DNA from: Asterella californica
Lineage: Eukaryota > Streptophyta > Marchantiopsida > Marchantiales > Aytoniaceae
Direction of reading: 5' to 3'
NCBI GenBank assembly: GCA_036924285.1
Contig: JAYKYS010000005.1
Location: 26,138,001-26,202,000 of the forward strand
Length of the DNA stretch: 64,000 nucleotides
Part shown: positions 47,420-57,636 of the stretch, piece by piece
How the letters are laid out: each line of letters opens with the position of its first letter
Position numbering within the stretch: position 1 is the stretch's first letter
The notes under the pieces: generated by a model
Database searches by the model: none
Told to the model about the DNA's origin: nothing
What the model saw: the letters and a program-made list of their open reading frames with translations, nothing else
Made by a program: the position numbers and the translations under genes

Positions 47420-48130
47420 CGTATTGAGAGGGCCTGAAATCTTGCTAAGTGTTGGGGTGTCGGGGAAGAAGCCACGCCGCAACACGTGGGAGTATTCACG
47501 TGTGTGGGGTGTAGTCGCTAGAAGAAGGAACTTCCTCGTGGGGATTTTCAAACGTGCGAATCGTAAACTGTACAGACGTAGAAACAGCCTTCTACATCTT
47601 GCGGGTATTTTTTGTTCTCCAAGTGTTGGGGTACTTTGAATAATAACAATATGTTGATATTTTAGTTAGGATAGGGAAGAACATTTTCTAAGTTTTAGGG
47701 TTAACCTTTATCGCACGTGGCAGTGGTAACTGAATAATAACAATATGTTCATATTGTAGTAGTTAGTCTTTAGAACAAGGTCTTCTTTTCGCTAGTGTTG
47801 GGGTGTCGAGCGTTCGCACGTGAGTCATAACTTTCAATACTATAAATAACAATATGTTAATATTTTGATTAGTCTTTAAGAAAGGGTTTACTTTTTCGCT
47901 GAGTGTTACGGGTGCTGATCTTTTCCACGTGCGAATGGTTACATTGAACAATATAAGAACAAAAGAATAACAATACGTTCATGTTTTCGTTAGTCTTTAG
48001 GACAAGGTTCTTTTCTTCCACAAGTGTTGGATCTCCAGCTGAAGTGGATGCCACACGTGTATCTATTCTCATTACAAGGTAATATTTCCGGGAAGTGTTG
48101 AGGTGTAGGAGCGGCTGCCACGTGTTCGCA
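47420..48130 (+). repeat. G-box (CACGTG) repeat array upstream of Gypsy gag
   Basis: The perfect palindrome CACGTG occurs seven times, at 47483, 47497, 47713, 47817, 47926, 48054 and 48119. From 47640 on, it is part of a degenerate repeat of about 95-120 bp. The unit reads AACAATATGTT, a TTAGTCTTTAG stretch, AGTGTTGGGGTGTCG, then CACGTG. AACAATAYGTT occurs at 47644, 47739, 47848 and 47969. It ends about 150 bp before the gag ATG, so it probably lies in the 5' LTR or leader. CACGTG is the core G-box bound by plant bZIP and bHLH factors. Confidence 0.8.
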
Positions 48131-48280
48131 GGTTTGTGGTCCGAGTTGTTTTATACAAAGAGAGTTAATCTCTTTTACCATTCATATTCAAAGAGGGTAG
48201 AAGGACTTCAAAAGAGATAGTGAACTCGACGTGAAACACCTAGGGTGGGAGTTTTCTTGAGAGTATTACAGGATGATATC

Positions 48281-50675
48281 ATGGCCAACCAAAGATCATC
48301 AAGTGGAGGTGCTGCTGCTGCTGCTCAGCAACCTATTCAGTTTGATGCTGCTATGATGAAGATGTTCCAAGCTTTTCACATGTTTATCCAGCAGCAGCAG
48401 AGCACAGAGAGGAAGGAGGTATTAGCAACCAAGGCGTTGTAATCAGTGGTGCACAAGATGGACCAGTTCAAGAGGACAGATATTTCCAAGTATGTGCGAT
48501 ACTATGCTAAGGAGATGGAGGTGAACAAGGTATATGAGAAGGAGATGGTGGAGAACTTTGAACTTGCTGTTGTCCTTGAGATTCGTGGACGTGTGAAGGA
48601 GCTCAAGCAGCAACAAGGACAGAGTTGGGAGAGCTTTATGCGAGCTTTGAAGGAGGAGTACTACACTGAAGATTCAGAGAGGGTGACCAAGAGACATTCT
48701 TAGAGTGGGTGGTTAAGCCCAACAAATATTTGTCTGTAAATGAGTTGTTAAGGGAGTTTGATCGTCAATATGCTCAGCTTTCTAGGACAGAGAAGCTTAC
48801 ACTATAGGTTGAGAAGACTGAGCTTTTCCTACAAGCAGCGAACGTGACTATTCAGGAGAAGCTTGAGTTGTTGTTGGAAGACAAGAGTGAGGAGAGAGGA
48901 TTGAAGACTGATTGGAAGGAGGTTGAAGAGGCTGTTTCCTTGCTGACCAAGAGACAAAGAAGAAAAGACAAAGTGGTGATAAGTGAAGCAGCACCTTTGA
49001 TAATTCATGTCAAGCAGTTGTCTACTAAGCCTACTTTGGTAATTGCTAGAGAGGAAGACTCTTCGCTTGATGAGTTGATCAAGGGTATGAAGGAGCTTAA
49101 GCTTAAGCTCACTATGTTAGAAGAGAAGGAGTAAAATGTACAACCTGCTATGTAGAGACCTCAGATGAGAGAAAGCTTTGTTCATCGTTGTATATGGTGC
49201 GATAGCCTAGACCATATAAGAAGAGATTGTGGGGAGTTTACAGATGCGCTGAGGAAGGATCTTATCTTCTTCAAAGATGATAAGATCCATTTGAGAGAGA
49301 CTGGGATGATGTTGGGAACCAACTTTGGCAAGGGTGGTATGAAAAGACTTGTGAATGAGATATCTGCATCACATGTTGTTTCTCTTGTGAATGTTGCTAC
49401 TTGTGGAGTGAAACTAGAAATGGAGAGAGAGAAAGAGACTATTGGGTTGTGGTTTGATGTAGTGCGATCCGTAGCTAGAACAGAGCTAAACAAGGATGTG
49501 TTACGGAGGGTTGGCAACTCAATTCGAGAAGCTACATGATGGAATGACCCTGTGGATACTATGTCAGTGCATGCTTATGTTGCAAGAAGTCATCATGAAG
49601 CTATACTAGAAGAAAAACGAAAGAGGGAGGATGCAAGTGAGGCTTCTACAGCCAAACGACTTGCCACAAGGAGTGAAAGGGCTAGACCAGAGACAAGGCA
49701 GGAGACAACACCTACTCGGGAGGAGAGTATGGAGGATCTACCACCTACAACACCAAAGGAGAAGAAGAAGAGCAAGGAGAAGGGTAAGATGCATGCATAC
49801 AAACTTCAGTCTGACATTGAGATTGCTACAGACCTGAAGCAAGTGTTAGAGAATCGTATCTTGAATGGGAAGGTTGAGTTTACTTTGGCTGAGATTCTTG
49901 GGATAGCAAAGCTTGAGTTCCATGAGGTTATCATAGATATCATCAAGAGGAAAGGTCAGATTTTGGGTGAAGCAGCTACGCTTAACGCTATAGGGATCAA
50001 AATGTCAAAAGATGAGGAAGATGAGATTGCTAGTTACTGCTCTCAAGTATCAGAGGGGAGATCGTATTAGCACGTGAGGTTTGAAGATGAGGTGGAAGCA
50101 TCGCAGAAGAGTCGTTACTCTCACAACCATTGGGCAAGAGCAACCACAGAGACCTTAGTGAAGCTGAGAGATCTGGAGGAACCTGTGGTGGCATTGATTG
50201 ATCACGGCTCAGAGATTAATCTAATGTCTAAGGAGCTGTACAAGCATGGGAGGTCACTCACTCTCCAGTTTCGGTATAGACACCGACCACGGATGGCTTA
50301 TCCATGCTGTCAACAACCAGAGGGAAGAACTCTATGGTGCTTGTCTCAACATCAAGGTAACTGTGATTGACATCAGTAATATTCAGAATTTCTTTGTACA
50401 AGATATGTCAACGTATCTTATCATTATAGGGCAGTCTTACATTACTACTGTTAGAACAAAGACACGAGTTATGATTATAGTTCAGTCTCTAGCATACGTA
50501 ATAGAGATGGCAGAAGAGCAATTCAATTTTTGACCGTTGCTGCAGAACATGAGAGGAATCGTGATAGCTTGAGAGACCATCTGCTACCTAAGATTACTCA
50601 AGAGTTTAGAGAGTCTAGGGGTTTTGGTAGAGTGCCATGCAAGACTTCAACGGTACATAGAGATAGAATTCTCGT
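48281..50675 (+). pseudogene. Gypsy-type gag-protease remnant
   Basis: It reads as one polyprotein across stops and frameshifts. The start is MANQRSSSGG at 48281, then a polyalanine/glutamine stretch and a capsid-like region (HKMDQFKRTDISKYVRYY, RVKELKQQQGQSWESFM). An intact CCHC knuckle CIWCDSLDHIRRDC lies near 49190-49231, a basic and acidic spacer follows, then a protease-like VVALIDHGSEINLMS at 50188-50229. Stops lie at 48440 (TAA), 49132 (TAA), 49153 (TAG), 49537 (TGA) and 50068 (TAG). Frameshifts lie near 48695, 50260 and 50530. Homology fades at about 50675 after VHRDRILV, where a minus-strand sequence begins. RT and integrase of this copy are missing. Confidence 0.75.
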
Positions 50676-50689
50676 CTGATCCAATAGAG

Positions 50690-51589
50690 CAGGAAGCTTT
50701 ATCCACTGAGGACGACTTCGTGGGTGTCTGAACCTCTTCGACACCTTTGTCTCTATCGTCAATCTCCTCGCCTTCTTCTTCTTCATCGAAGTTAGTCCAT
50801 CTGACGTTCCTTCATCTACCATCTTCCTCTTTGTCTTGGTACTAGGTCCCACCGAAGTTACAGGAGTTACCATCTCCTCTCGTTGAGGAGTCGCTTCCAC
50901 TAACAATTCATCTTCGGACGTGGTCCTCTGTCCAAATTTCTTTTCTTCTATCAGAGATAGTAACCTCATCTCCCGATAGAAGACCGCTGCGAAAGTCGTG
51001 AAGTACATTGATCCACCATCGTCAAAGGTACTGTATAGCTTCTGTACATGATCATGAAAGATCTTCGTCCAATATGTCTTCTTCCTTGCGAAGATTTGCT
51101 CGATGAAGTGTATTTGCTAGTTTGCTAAGTACAAAGTCCGATACGGCTTGAAGATCGTATTCAAGATAATGACGACATCTCTTCGGAACGGCTAGATGTA
51201 ACTATGCACCTTGAAGTCATTTGACCCTACCGACATCGCAGAGAATAGTTCGCTGTACTTCGTCACCTCCTCCGAAGATGGCTTGCAGGTGCTGTCATAA
51301 AGAAGATCTCCCGGTCGTCCTGCATCATCAATTTCCAGTGAAAAACTCCAATGTGACAGAGTCCAGTTCTGCGGCCTTATGTGAAGATCGTCTGAAGGGT
51401 GTCCTCTGCATACAAGAATCTCTTGCACCAGCTCCAAAGATATGACACCCCAATTCTGCATTAGGATAGCCATATCCATTTCCTCCAATCAATCCTGATA
51501 CGGCTGGAAGTTCAGCCACTTCGTCGTGATGATCTTCAATTTGACCGGCGGCTTTCTTGTAGTCTGCATTCCTCTCATCTTTTCGCAGC
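50690..51589 (-). pseudogene. unidentified coding remnant, part 1 (3' of nested Gypsy)
   Basis: Reading the minus strand from 51589 down to about 50600 gives a mostly continuous protein over two frames. Segments include GYGYPNAELGCHIFGAG, RPGDLLYDSTCKPSSEEV, DVVIILNTIFKPYR, RKKTYWTKIFHDHVQKLY and a final KR-rich stretch (STKTKRKMVDEG, MKKKKARR). Stops and one frameshift interrupt it. The composition is that of a real soluble protein with a basic, possibly nuclear, tail. I do not recognise the family; an accessory retroelement ORF or plant-mobile-domain-like protein is possible. It lies directly next to the LTR of the minus-strand Gypsy element. Confidence 0.4.
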
Positions 51590-52146
51590 TGAAGGCCGAA
51601 GTCCTTCGCCTCCTGAGTATGAAGTCCTTCTTCACTAACTCCATGTCACGCGAAACCCTAAGAAGTCTGACTTCGCCGAAGACCCTCTTAGTCTCTCTCA
51701 CGCCGATTGTTTCGGAGCGCTACAATGAACTCGTGATAGAAATTAGTAAAAGTGAATTGCTTTAGATTCTTCTTATAGCTATTTCCTCTTGCTTTCCCTC
51801 GTGCAAAGTTTCTCTTGTCCGTCAATCGCGAAATCGTACCAACTTCCGTCATATTTTGGTACTCCTTCTCAAAGTCATAACTTCGTCATCCGACGTCCGT
51901 TCTCAGCAAATGAGGTATCTCTGGAAAACTCTTCGTCTGTAAAATGCAGCTCCAGATGAAGATTGACGAAGTGTATATCTTTGGTATACACTTCATAGTT
52001 CTTGTATTCCTACTCAGCATCATTCTTCGACTAAGAAACTCTATACTACAACTAAACCTATTCTATATGTCATCTATACTAACTAATCTACTGTTTTACT
52101 TAACAAAAACAAAAGTTTTCTCACAAAATGAAAATCCAAGGCTTCA
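51590..52146 (-). repeat. 3' LTR of minus-strand Gypsy
   Basis: 557 bp with TGAAG/CTTCA terminal inverted repeats. It aligns over its length with 55396-55917, apart from about two indels (near 51945-51985 and 52055-52075) and scattered substitutions. On the plus strand it ends in AAAATCCAAGGCTTCA. Confidence 0.9.
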
Positions 52147-52161
52147 TATACTCCCCCTCTC
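52147..52161 (-). other. polypurine tract
   Basis: On the minus strand this reads GAGAGGGGGAGTATA and directly abuts the 3' LTR start. That is where plus-strand DNA priming occurs in LTR retroelements, and it confirms the element's orientation. Confidence 0.85.
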
Positions 52162-52222
52162 AATTGTGAAGCGACCCTGCGAACACTTAAGAGTAGTATA
52201 TCTTGATTCTCTATCCATTGAC

Positions 52223-53356
52223 TCAAGTGGCTAACAATGTTTCATCGAGTTCTTCCAACTGAACTGAACCATTACTATAACGACGCATTACTTTATAAGG
52301 ACTCATCCAACGTAAGTGTAACTTTCCTGGAAACTTAGTGTACTTATTGTCATACAGCAGCACTAAATCGTCATCTTTGATGTCCACTTTACGGATCTTC
52401 TCTTTTCGCTTCATTTGAATGACCCTGTTAGTCGTTTGGATTCCTCGTGATCTTCCTCAAGTGTCATCAGACTCTTGAGTCGTAATAGTTGGCTCTCCTC
52501 CACTAACAGCATATCTTCAGTAAGTAAGTACATCAAATTCAACTCGCATGATCGGTGTCATGTCATATGTTAGGAAAAAAGATATCCGACGATCGTTATC
52601 TTTTCTGCATTCCGAAACGCTCATAGGACAGCCGGTAACTTTGTATCCCAATCATACGCATGATTCACTGTCACATTATTTAGAATTTTGCACAGCACTC
52701 CATTAGACTTCTCTGTTAATCCATTAACTTTGGATTATACGGCGTTGTCTTTCGGCGTATATACCAAAATAGTCTTTCAGTTCCTCTATCATCTTGTTCA
52801 AGAAATGAGTACCTCGGTCACTCACCAACTCCAATGGGCATCCATATCGAGTAATGATTTGCATGTACAGAAACTCAGCTATAGTAGCTACGTCATCTTT
52901 CTTGGTAGTTGCGTAATCAGTAGCTATCAAAATATACCTTCTTCTAGTGCGGCGTGTTGTAGGTTGTATAGGTCCCACAAAATCAATGCCCCACTTCTCG
53001 AATGATGCTAATGGAAGTATCGGATATAGCAGCCACTGAATGGTTGGTGTAGGCTTACTCATCCGTTGACAGCTATCACACTTCTTGATGATCTCGTGAA
53101 CATCCTTGTACATTGTTGACCACCAGTATCCAGCTGAGAGAATCTTCTTCACGGTATTCTTTAGCACATAGTGTCCACCTTCAGGTTCTGAGTGTAGTGC
53201 ACCTACCACTTGTGGTATTTCATGCACTTCTAGACATCTTCGAAGTTCTTCATCAGCTCCCATTTTGAACAGTATCTCGTTCTTCAGCTCGTATGGTCTT
53301 GCTTGATGTATGAAGACTTTTCGCTGTTCAACATCCATTTCTTCTGGGCACTGCAA
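52223..53356 (-). pseudogene. Gypsy integrase, frameshifted
   Basis: The zinc domain is visible as VVGALHSEPEGGHY and KILSAGYWWS, then IIKKCDSCQRMSKP. The core has KWGIDFVGPI with the first Asp and LELVSDRGTHFLNKMI with the second. After a frameshift near 52730 the third acidic residue is readable in NGLTEKSNG, so all three catalytic acids can be found, though in different frames. A C-terminal part (RKVDIKDDDLVLLYD, FPGKLHLRWMSPYKV) near 52223-52400 is the usual post-integrase segment. Confidence 0.8.
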
Positions 53357-53371
53357 AGTCTGTAAATATCT

Positions 53372-54870
53372 CTACAGATCATAGTACTTCGTACCAAGTG
53401 CTACTGTCAGCTGAAACAATTCTTCATCTGGAAAATCATCTACCACTGTATCCGCTCGTTCTCCCGCCCTCAGCCGAGATAGATAATCAGCATTCTCATG
53501 GTGAATACCTTGTCTACTCTGAACGGTGAAATTGAATTCTTGAAGTGACAACATCCATCTGGTTATTCTTCCCGACAAGTCTGATTTCTGTACCAGGTGC
53601 TTCAATGCATAATGATCCACATGAAAAACAAACTCATAGCCAAAAAGATAACGTCTGAACTTCTTTACTGAGTACACCATTCCTAACGCCTCACGTTCGA
53701 TAGTGGTGTAGTTCTTTTCTGCTGCTGAAAGTTGTCTACTCGCATAGTAAATTGGATAGTCTCTCTTCTCATCATCTTTCTGACTGAGTACCACACCAAT
53801 GACAAACGCAAGAGTGTCTACTAACACTTGGAAAGGTCTCTCCCAATCTTGTGGTCGCATGACAGGTGCTTCTACCAACTTCTTCTTCAGTGTTTCAAAC
53901 GCTTCATGTTGATTCTCATGCCAATGATATTATGTTGTCTTCTTCAGCAGTTCTATCAACGGCGTAGCAAGTATGACATAGTCTTTGATGAACCTTCTGT
54001 AATATCCAACATGTCTTAAGAAGGCTCTCAACTCGCTGATATCAGTAGCGGATTGTAGGGAGAGTATAATATGAACCTTCTCTACATCTACTTCTATGCC
54101 TCGACCTGATACTCTATGTCCAAGAAGTATTCCTTCAGTCATCACGAAGAAACACTTCTCATGGTGTAATGCAAGTCTAGCTTCCCTACACTTCTGAAAA
54201 GTCTTGGCTAAACACGCTGCATGTTCTTCACGTGTGCAAAAAACACAAAAATCATCTCTAAAAATCTCTAAAAAATTCCGCAAATAATCTTGACAAATTG
54301 AGGTCATCATCCTCTGAAAGATAGCTGGTGCATTGCATAGTCCAAAAGGCATTTTGTGATAAGCATAAGTGCTTCCATCTGTAGTGAAGGTAGTCTTGTC
54401 CTTATCTTGCTCTCTAATGGACACTTGGTTGTATCTCGAAAAGCCATCTAGAAAATTATAACATTCCTTTTCAGATACATGATCCAAAATAGTATCAATA
54501 AAAGGTAAAAGGTGATGGTCTTTCTTGATTGCTGCATTAAGCTTCTTGAAATCTTGGCAGACTCTTATCTTTCCTGTTTGCTTCTGTAGATATCACTACT
54601 ATGGGTGCTACCCATTCGCTGCTTAACACAGGAAAAATAATACCTGCCTTCAAGTACTTATCTATCTCGTCTTTAACCAGCAAAGAATATTTCGGATTGA
54701 GTCCATATTGTCTTTGTCGCAACTGGTACTGATCCTTCAATGAGATCAATACGATGTTCTCTCCACTGTGCAGACATCCCTTTCATGTCCTCCACAGTCC
54801 AGACGAAGACATCTTGGTAATGGGTCAGCATCTGGCAGTACACTTCCAACTCTTCTCCTTGCACTACCAC
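53372..54870 (-). pseudogene. Gypsy reverse transcriptase and RNase H
   Basis: On the minus strand RT starts with QYQLRQRQYGLNPKYSLLV, then VAPIVVIS, and after a frameshift continues with CYNFLDGFSRYNQVSI and FGLCNAPAIFQRMM. The polymerase motif reads FRDD rather than YxDD. RNase H follows with VLVDTLAFVIGVVLSQK, YTTIEREALGMVYSVKKF and FHVDHYALKHLV, which hold the expected acidic residues. A stop at 53930-53932 separates the two parts. A further frame upstream (54673-54870) carries DVFVWTVEDMKGM, the usual segment before RT. Confidence 0.85.
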
Positions 54871-55062
54871 AGAAATCTATAAGTTCTTTCCTTCGCTTAT
54901 CACTAAGTCTTGGGATGCTCCTGGAAGTACTATATCCTCTGTATGGCTGGTCTCTGCACTCCAATGACCTCGCTGTGATTGCTATTTGACCTCGTTTGCA
55001 TCTTTGTCCTCATCGACTTCATAGCACTGAAGATAATTGATCATCGAATAAGGGTCTCCTTT

Positions 55063-55395
55063 TCATTCGCTTGCGCTACTTGTTGATGCATCAGATCCGG
55101 AAGTGTAACATGCATTAGTCGATTCTGTTTCACCCTGATGTGTTATCTTCTTCCAAGATACCACCACAGCTTTATCAGTCAGTTTCTGTGGATCTTTAAA
55201 CTGTAAACGGTGTCGGTACCAATCAGTCAGTACTTTGGTATCATACAACCACGGTCTCTTAATCAAAATTTGATAACCAGACTTAACCAAAGGGCGCAGT
55301 ACAACATAAGTGAGTTTAAAAGAAATTCCACCTATTAAGGTGGGAATGTTGTGTAGTAACCCCAGTGGTCGTCTTCTTGTCTGATCTGTCAGCCA
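55063..55395 (-). pseudogene. protease-region tail of Gypsy polyprotein
   Basis: The minus-strand frame reads KSGYQILIKRPWLYDTKVL, matching the G-R-P-W-L segment that ends the aspartic protease region in this type of Gypsy element. The active-site part and gag are absent, and the 5' LTR begins only bases away. I saw no clear tRNA primer site; the sequence next to the LTR starts TGGCTGACAG on the minus strand. Confidence 0.6.
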
Positions 55396-55917
55396 TGAAG
55401 GTTGAAGTCCTTCGCCTCTTGAGTATGAAGTCCTTTTTCGCTAACTATTGTCACGCTAAACCCTAGGAAGTCTGACTTCGCCGAAGACCCTCTTCGTCTC
55501 TCTCACGCCGATTGTTTCGGAGCGCTACAGTGAACTCGTGATAGAAAATAGTAAAAGTGAATTGCTTTAGATTCTTCTTGTAGCTATTTCCTCTTGCCTT
55601 CCCTCATGCGAAGTTTCTCTTGTCCGTCAATCACGGAGTCGCATCAACTTCCGTCATATTTTGGTACTCCTTCTCAAGGTCATAACTTTGTCCGACGTCC
55701 GTTCTCAGCAAATGAGGTATCCCTGGAAAACTCTTCGTCTGTGAATGCAGGTAGGTTATTATTCCAAAGATATACACTTCATAGTTCTTGTATTCCTACT
55801 CAGCATCATTCTTTGACTAAGAAACTGTATACTACAACTAAACTCTATACTAACTAATCTATTGTTTTACTTAACAAAAACAAAAGTTTTCTCACAAAAT
55901 GAAAATCTAAGGCTTCA
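55396..55917 (-). repeat. 5' LTR of minus-strand Gypsy
   Basis: 522 bp with TGAAG/CTTCA ends. It shares with the other LTR the stretch GAAGTCTGACTTCGCCGAAG and the tail CAAAAGTTTTCTCACAAAAT. It is about 35 bp shorter than its partner because of indels. Confidence 0.9.
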
Positions 55918-56260
55918 CAAGCGTCCTCAAATGATGTTTCTTCGGCTCTCGATAGGCTTTCACCTTCCAACCATTCCTTCCATGTCTATCCTCCAGAAAG
56001 AGACAGGTAATACTCCCATGTAAATGTCATTTCTTTGAAATGATTGGATGAATTTTTCCTTTCTCCATCTCGTAACCCATGTTCTCAGATTCCGATCGAT
56101 GGAACGCTCTTCTCCACCACTCCACCGTCCACAGTGCTGGTCTTCCTCTAGCCACTCTTGTCTTGACAAATACATGGTTCCGGAGAGGTAGGGATGCCTA
56201 GATCTCTTCATGCAAATCCTGGTTGGTAAGATTTCAATCTCAAGTGAAGAAGTCGAGACT
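55918..56260 (-). pseudogene. unidentified coding remnant, part 2 (5' of nested Gypsy)
   Basis: The minus-strand open frame at 55960-56211 is rich in Trp, Arg and Glu (EWLEEDQHCGRW, RTWVTRWRKEKF). It lies on the same strand as the 50690-51589 remnant and on the other side of the Gypsy insertion. The two may be halves of one gene, but there is no sequence proof of that. No family is recognised. Confidence 0.25.
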
Positions 56261-56269
56261 CAACTCCTT

Positions 56270-57630
56270 GATGAGGAGTTTGACCGCGCTCAGCTCCGCT
56301 TGTGGTAACACAAGACCTCGAGGGTGCATAGTCATTATGAAGCTTGTGTTACACCATACAACACATGCTCATTGTGAGCCTAAGACACAGTCCAGTTTTC
56401 ACTCTGAGAAGACGAGTTCAGTCTTCCAGAAGACATCTATTCAGTCTTCCAAAATTCTAAGAGAACTTCCTGATTGCATCATGTCTTCTAATCTATATGT
56501 ACGCTATTCTAACTAAGAACGGCATCACATGGATTCTTAAGAAGATAATCTATCTTGTTCATCCTACTTCCTTGCAGAAGAAGAAGAGGTACTCGAGAAG
56601 TAGAGTCCTACAAAATGGTCAGAAGAAGGTCGAGGACTCTTGCGATGATAATGACCTCTAGGAAGACTCCTGAGGCAGCTTCTGGGTAACTGACGTCTTC
56701 AGATGACTTCCTGCATCTAGACTTCTTATCATTGATCTCACATGTCTTCTGACTTCTTGCACGCAATCTATCCTCACGACAGACATTGAACGTTCGCACT
56801 CTATCTTTCGACTCCTAACCTCGCACACACTCTCATAAGTAGCTTGATGCGTAGTGAGAAGACATGATCCTTGACAGATTATGCTAGCTGAAGAAAGCTT
56901 TTCTACTTGGACATTCTGATCATAAGAGGATGGTATTGATATGAGTACTATATAGCTTTGAGGATACAACAGTTGGAAAAGCTGTTGGAAGATGTTGAAG
57001 CTATTTTTTTGAAGTTAAAAGAAGCTAGACTAACGAGAGGTTTGATTAAAACCATCGACTTCGAACCAAACCTATCCAGGCAAGAGACTAGAGACTGTAA
57101 TAGTAGTCTAGAGAATTAACACAATATGATCAAAAGTTTGCTCGAAGATGGTTTGGTGTCGGAGATGCATTAATGCTACATATTCTCTTCAAGAATTGGA
57201 TGAGATATCATTAAAAATTCATGTTGAGAGAAAACGAGTAAAGGTGTTCAAACGACATGATGGTTCAATAGTCTATGAAGCTTTACTAAAAATAGAAATA
57301 GATATATTATGAGGTCCAACTGAAGACACCAACGATGAGATAGAAGAGTCTTGTTAAAGTAAGGTTAGCATATGCGAGAGGATGTGCAGGTTTGGAGGGG
57401 TGAATGTCATGAAGTATAGAATTCATAGTATAAACAGAGTAAACTTTCATTGTACATATGTGATTTACTTTCTTCTTCAATGATACATGATCAATGTTTT
57501 TATTTACAGTATAAAATACTACAACCATTATGATCCTAGTAAACATTTGTGTATTTTCAGATATAAATCCATTCTATATTGAAGATGGATGTATGAATAA
57601 GATGATTGTGTTAATAACATAAGAATAATA
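56270..57630. other. non-coding stretch, no gene recognised
   Basis: It has short frames only. The segment 56380-56960 is rich in GAAGACT/AGTCTTC-like words, giving many small inverted repeats, but I see no clean unit. Confidence 0.4.
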
Positions 57631-57636
57631 ATCATC

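Larger units (their letters stand above)
51590..55917 (-). mobile_element. minus-strand Ty3/Gypsy element with two LTRs, gag deleted
   Basis: Near-identical LTRs bound the element at 51590-52146 and 55396-55917. Both begin TGAAG and end CTTCA. The order on the minus strand is 5' LTR, protease-region tail, RT, RNase H, integrase, polypurine tract, 3' LTR. Only about 30-100 bp separate the 5' LTR from the protease-like remnant, so gag and most of the protease have been lost. Flanking pentamers (GCTTG before, GCTGC after on the minus strand) are similar but not identical, so a clean target duplication is not shown. It interrupts the unidentified coding remnants on either side. Confidence 0.85.

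Noticed and set aside
47211..47639. 142-codon plus-strand frame before the Gypsy gag
   Set aside because: The composition is that of AT-rich DNA followed by Arg-rich repeat translation, and it overlaps the CACGTG array. It looks non-coding.
49182..49517. 111-codon minus-strand frame
   Set aside because: It is the antisense shadow of the gag zinc-knuckle region.
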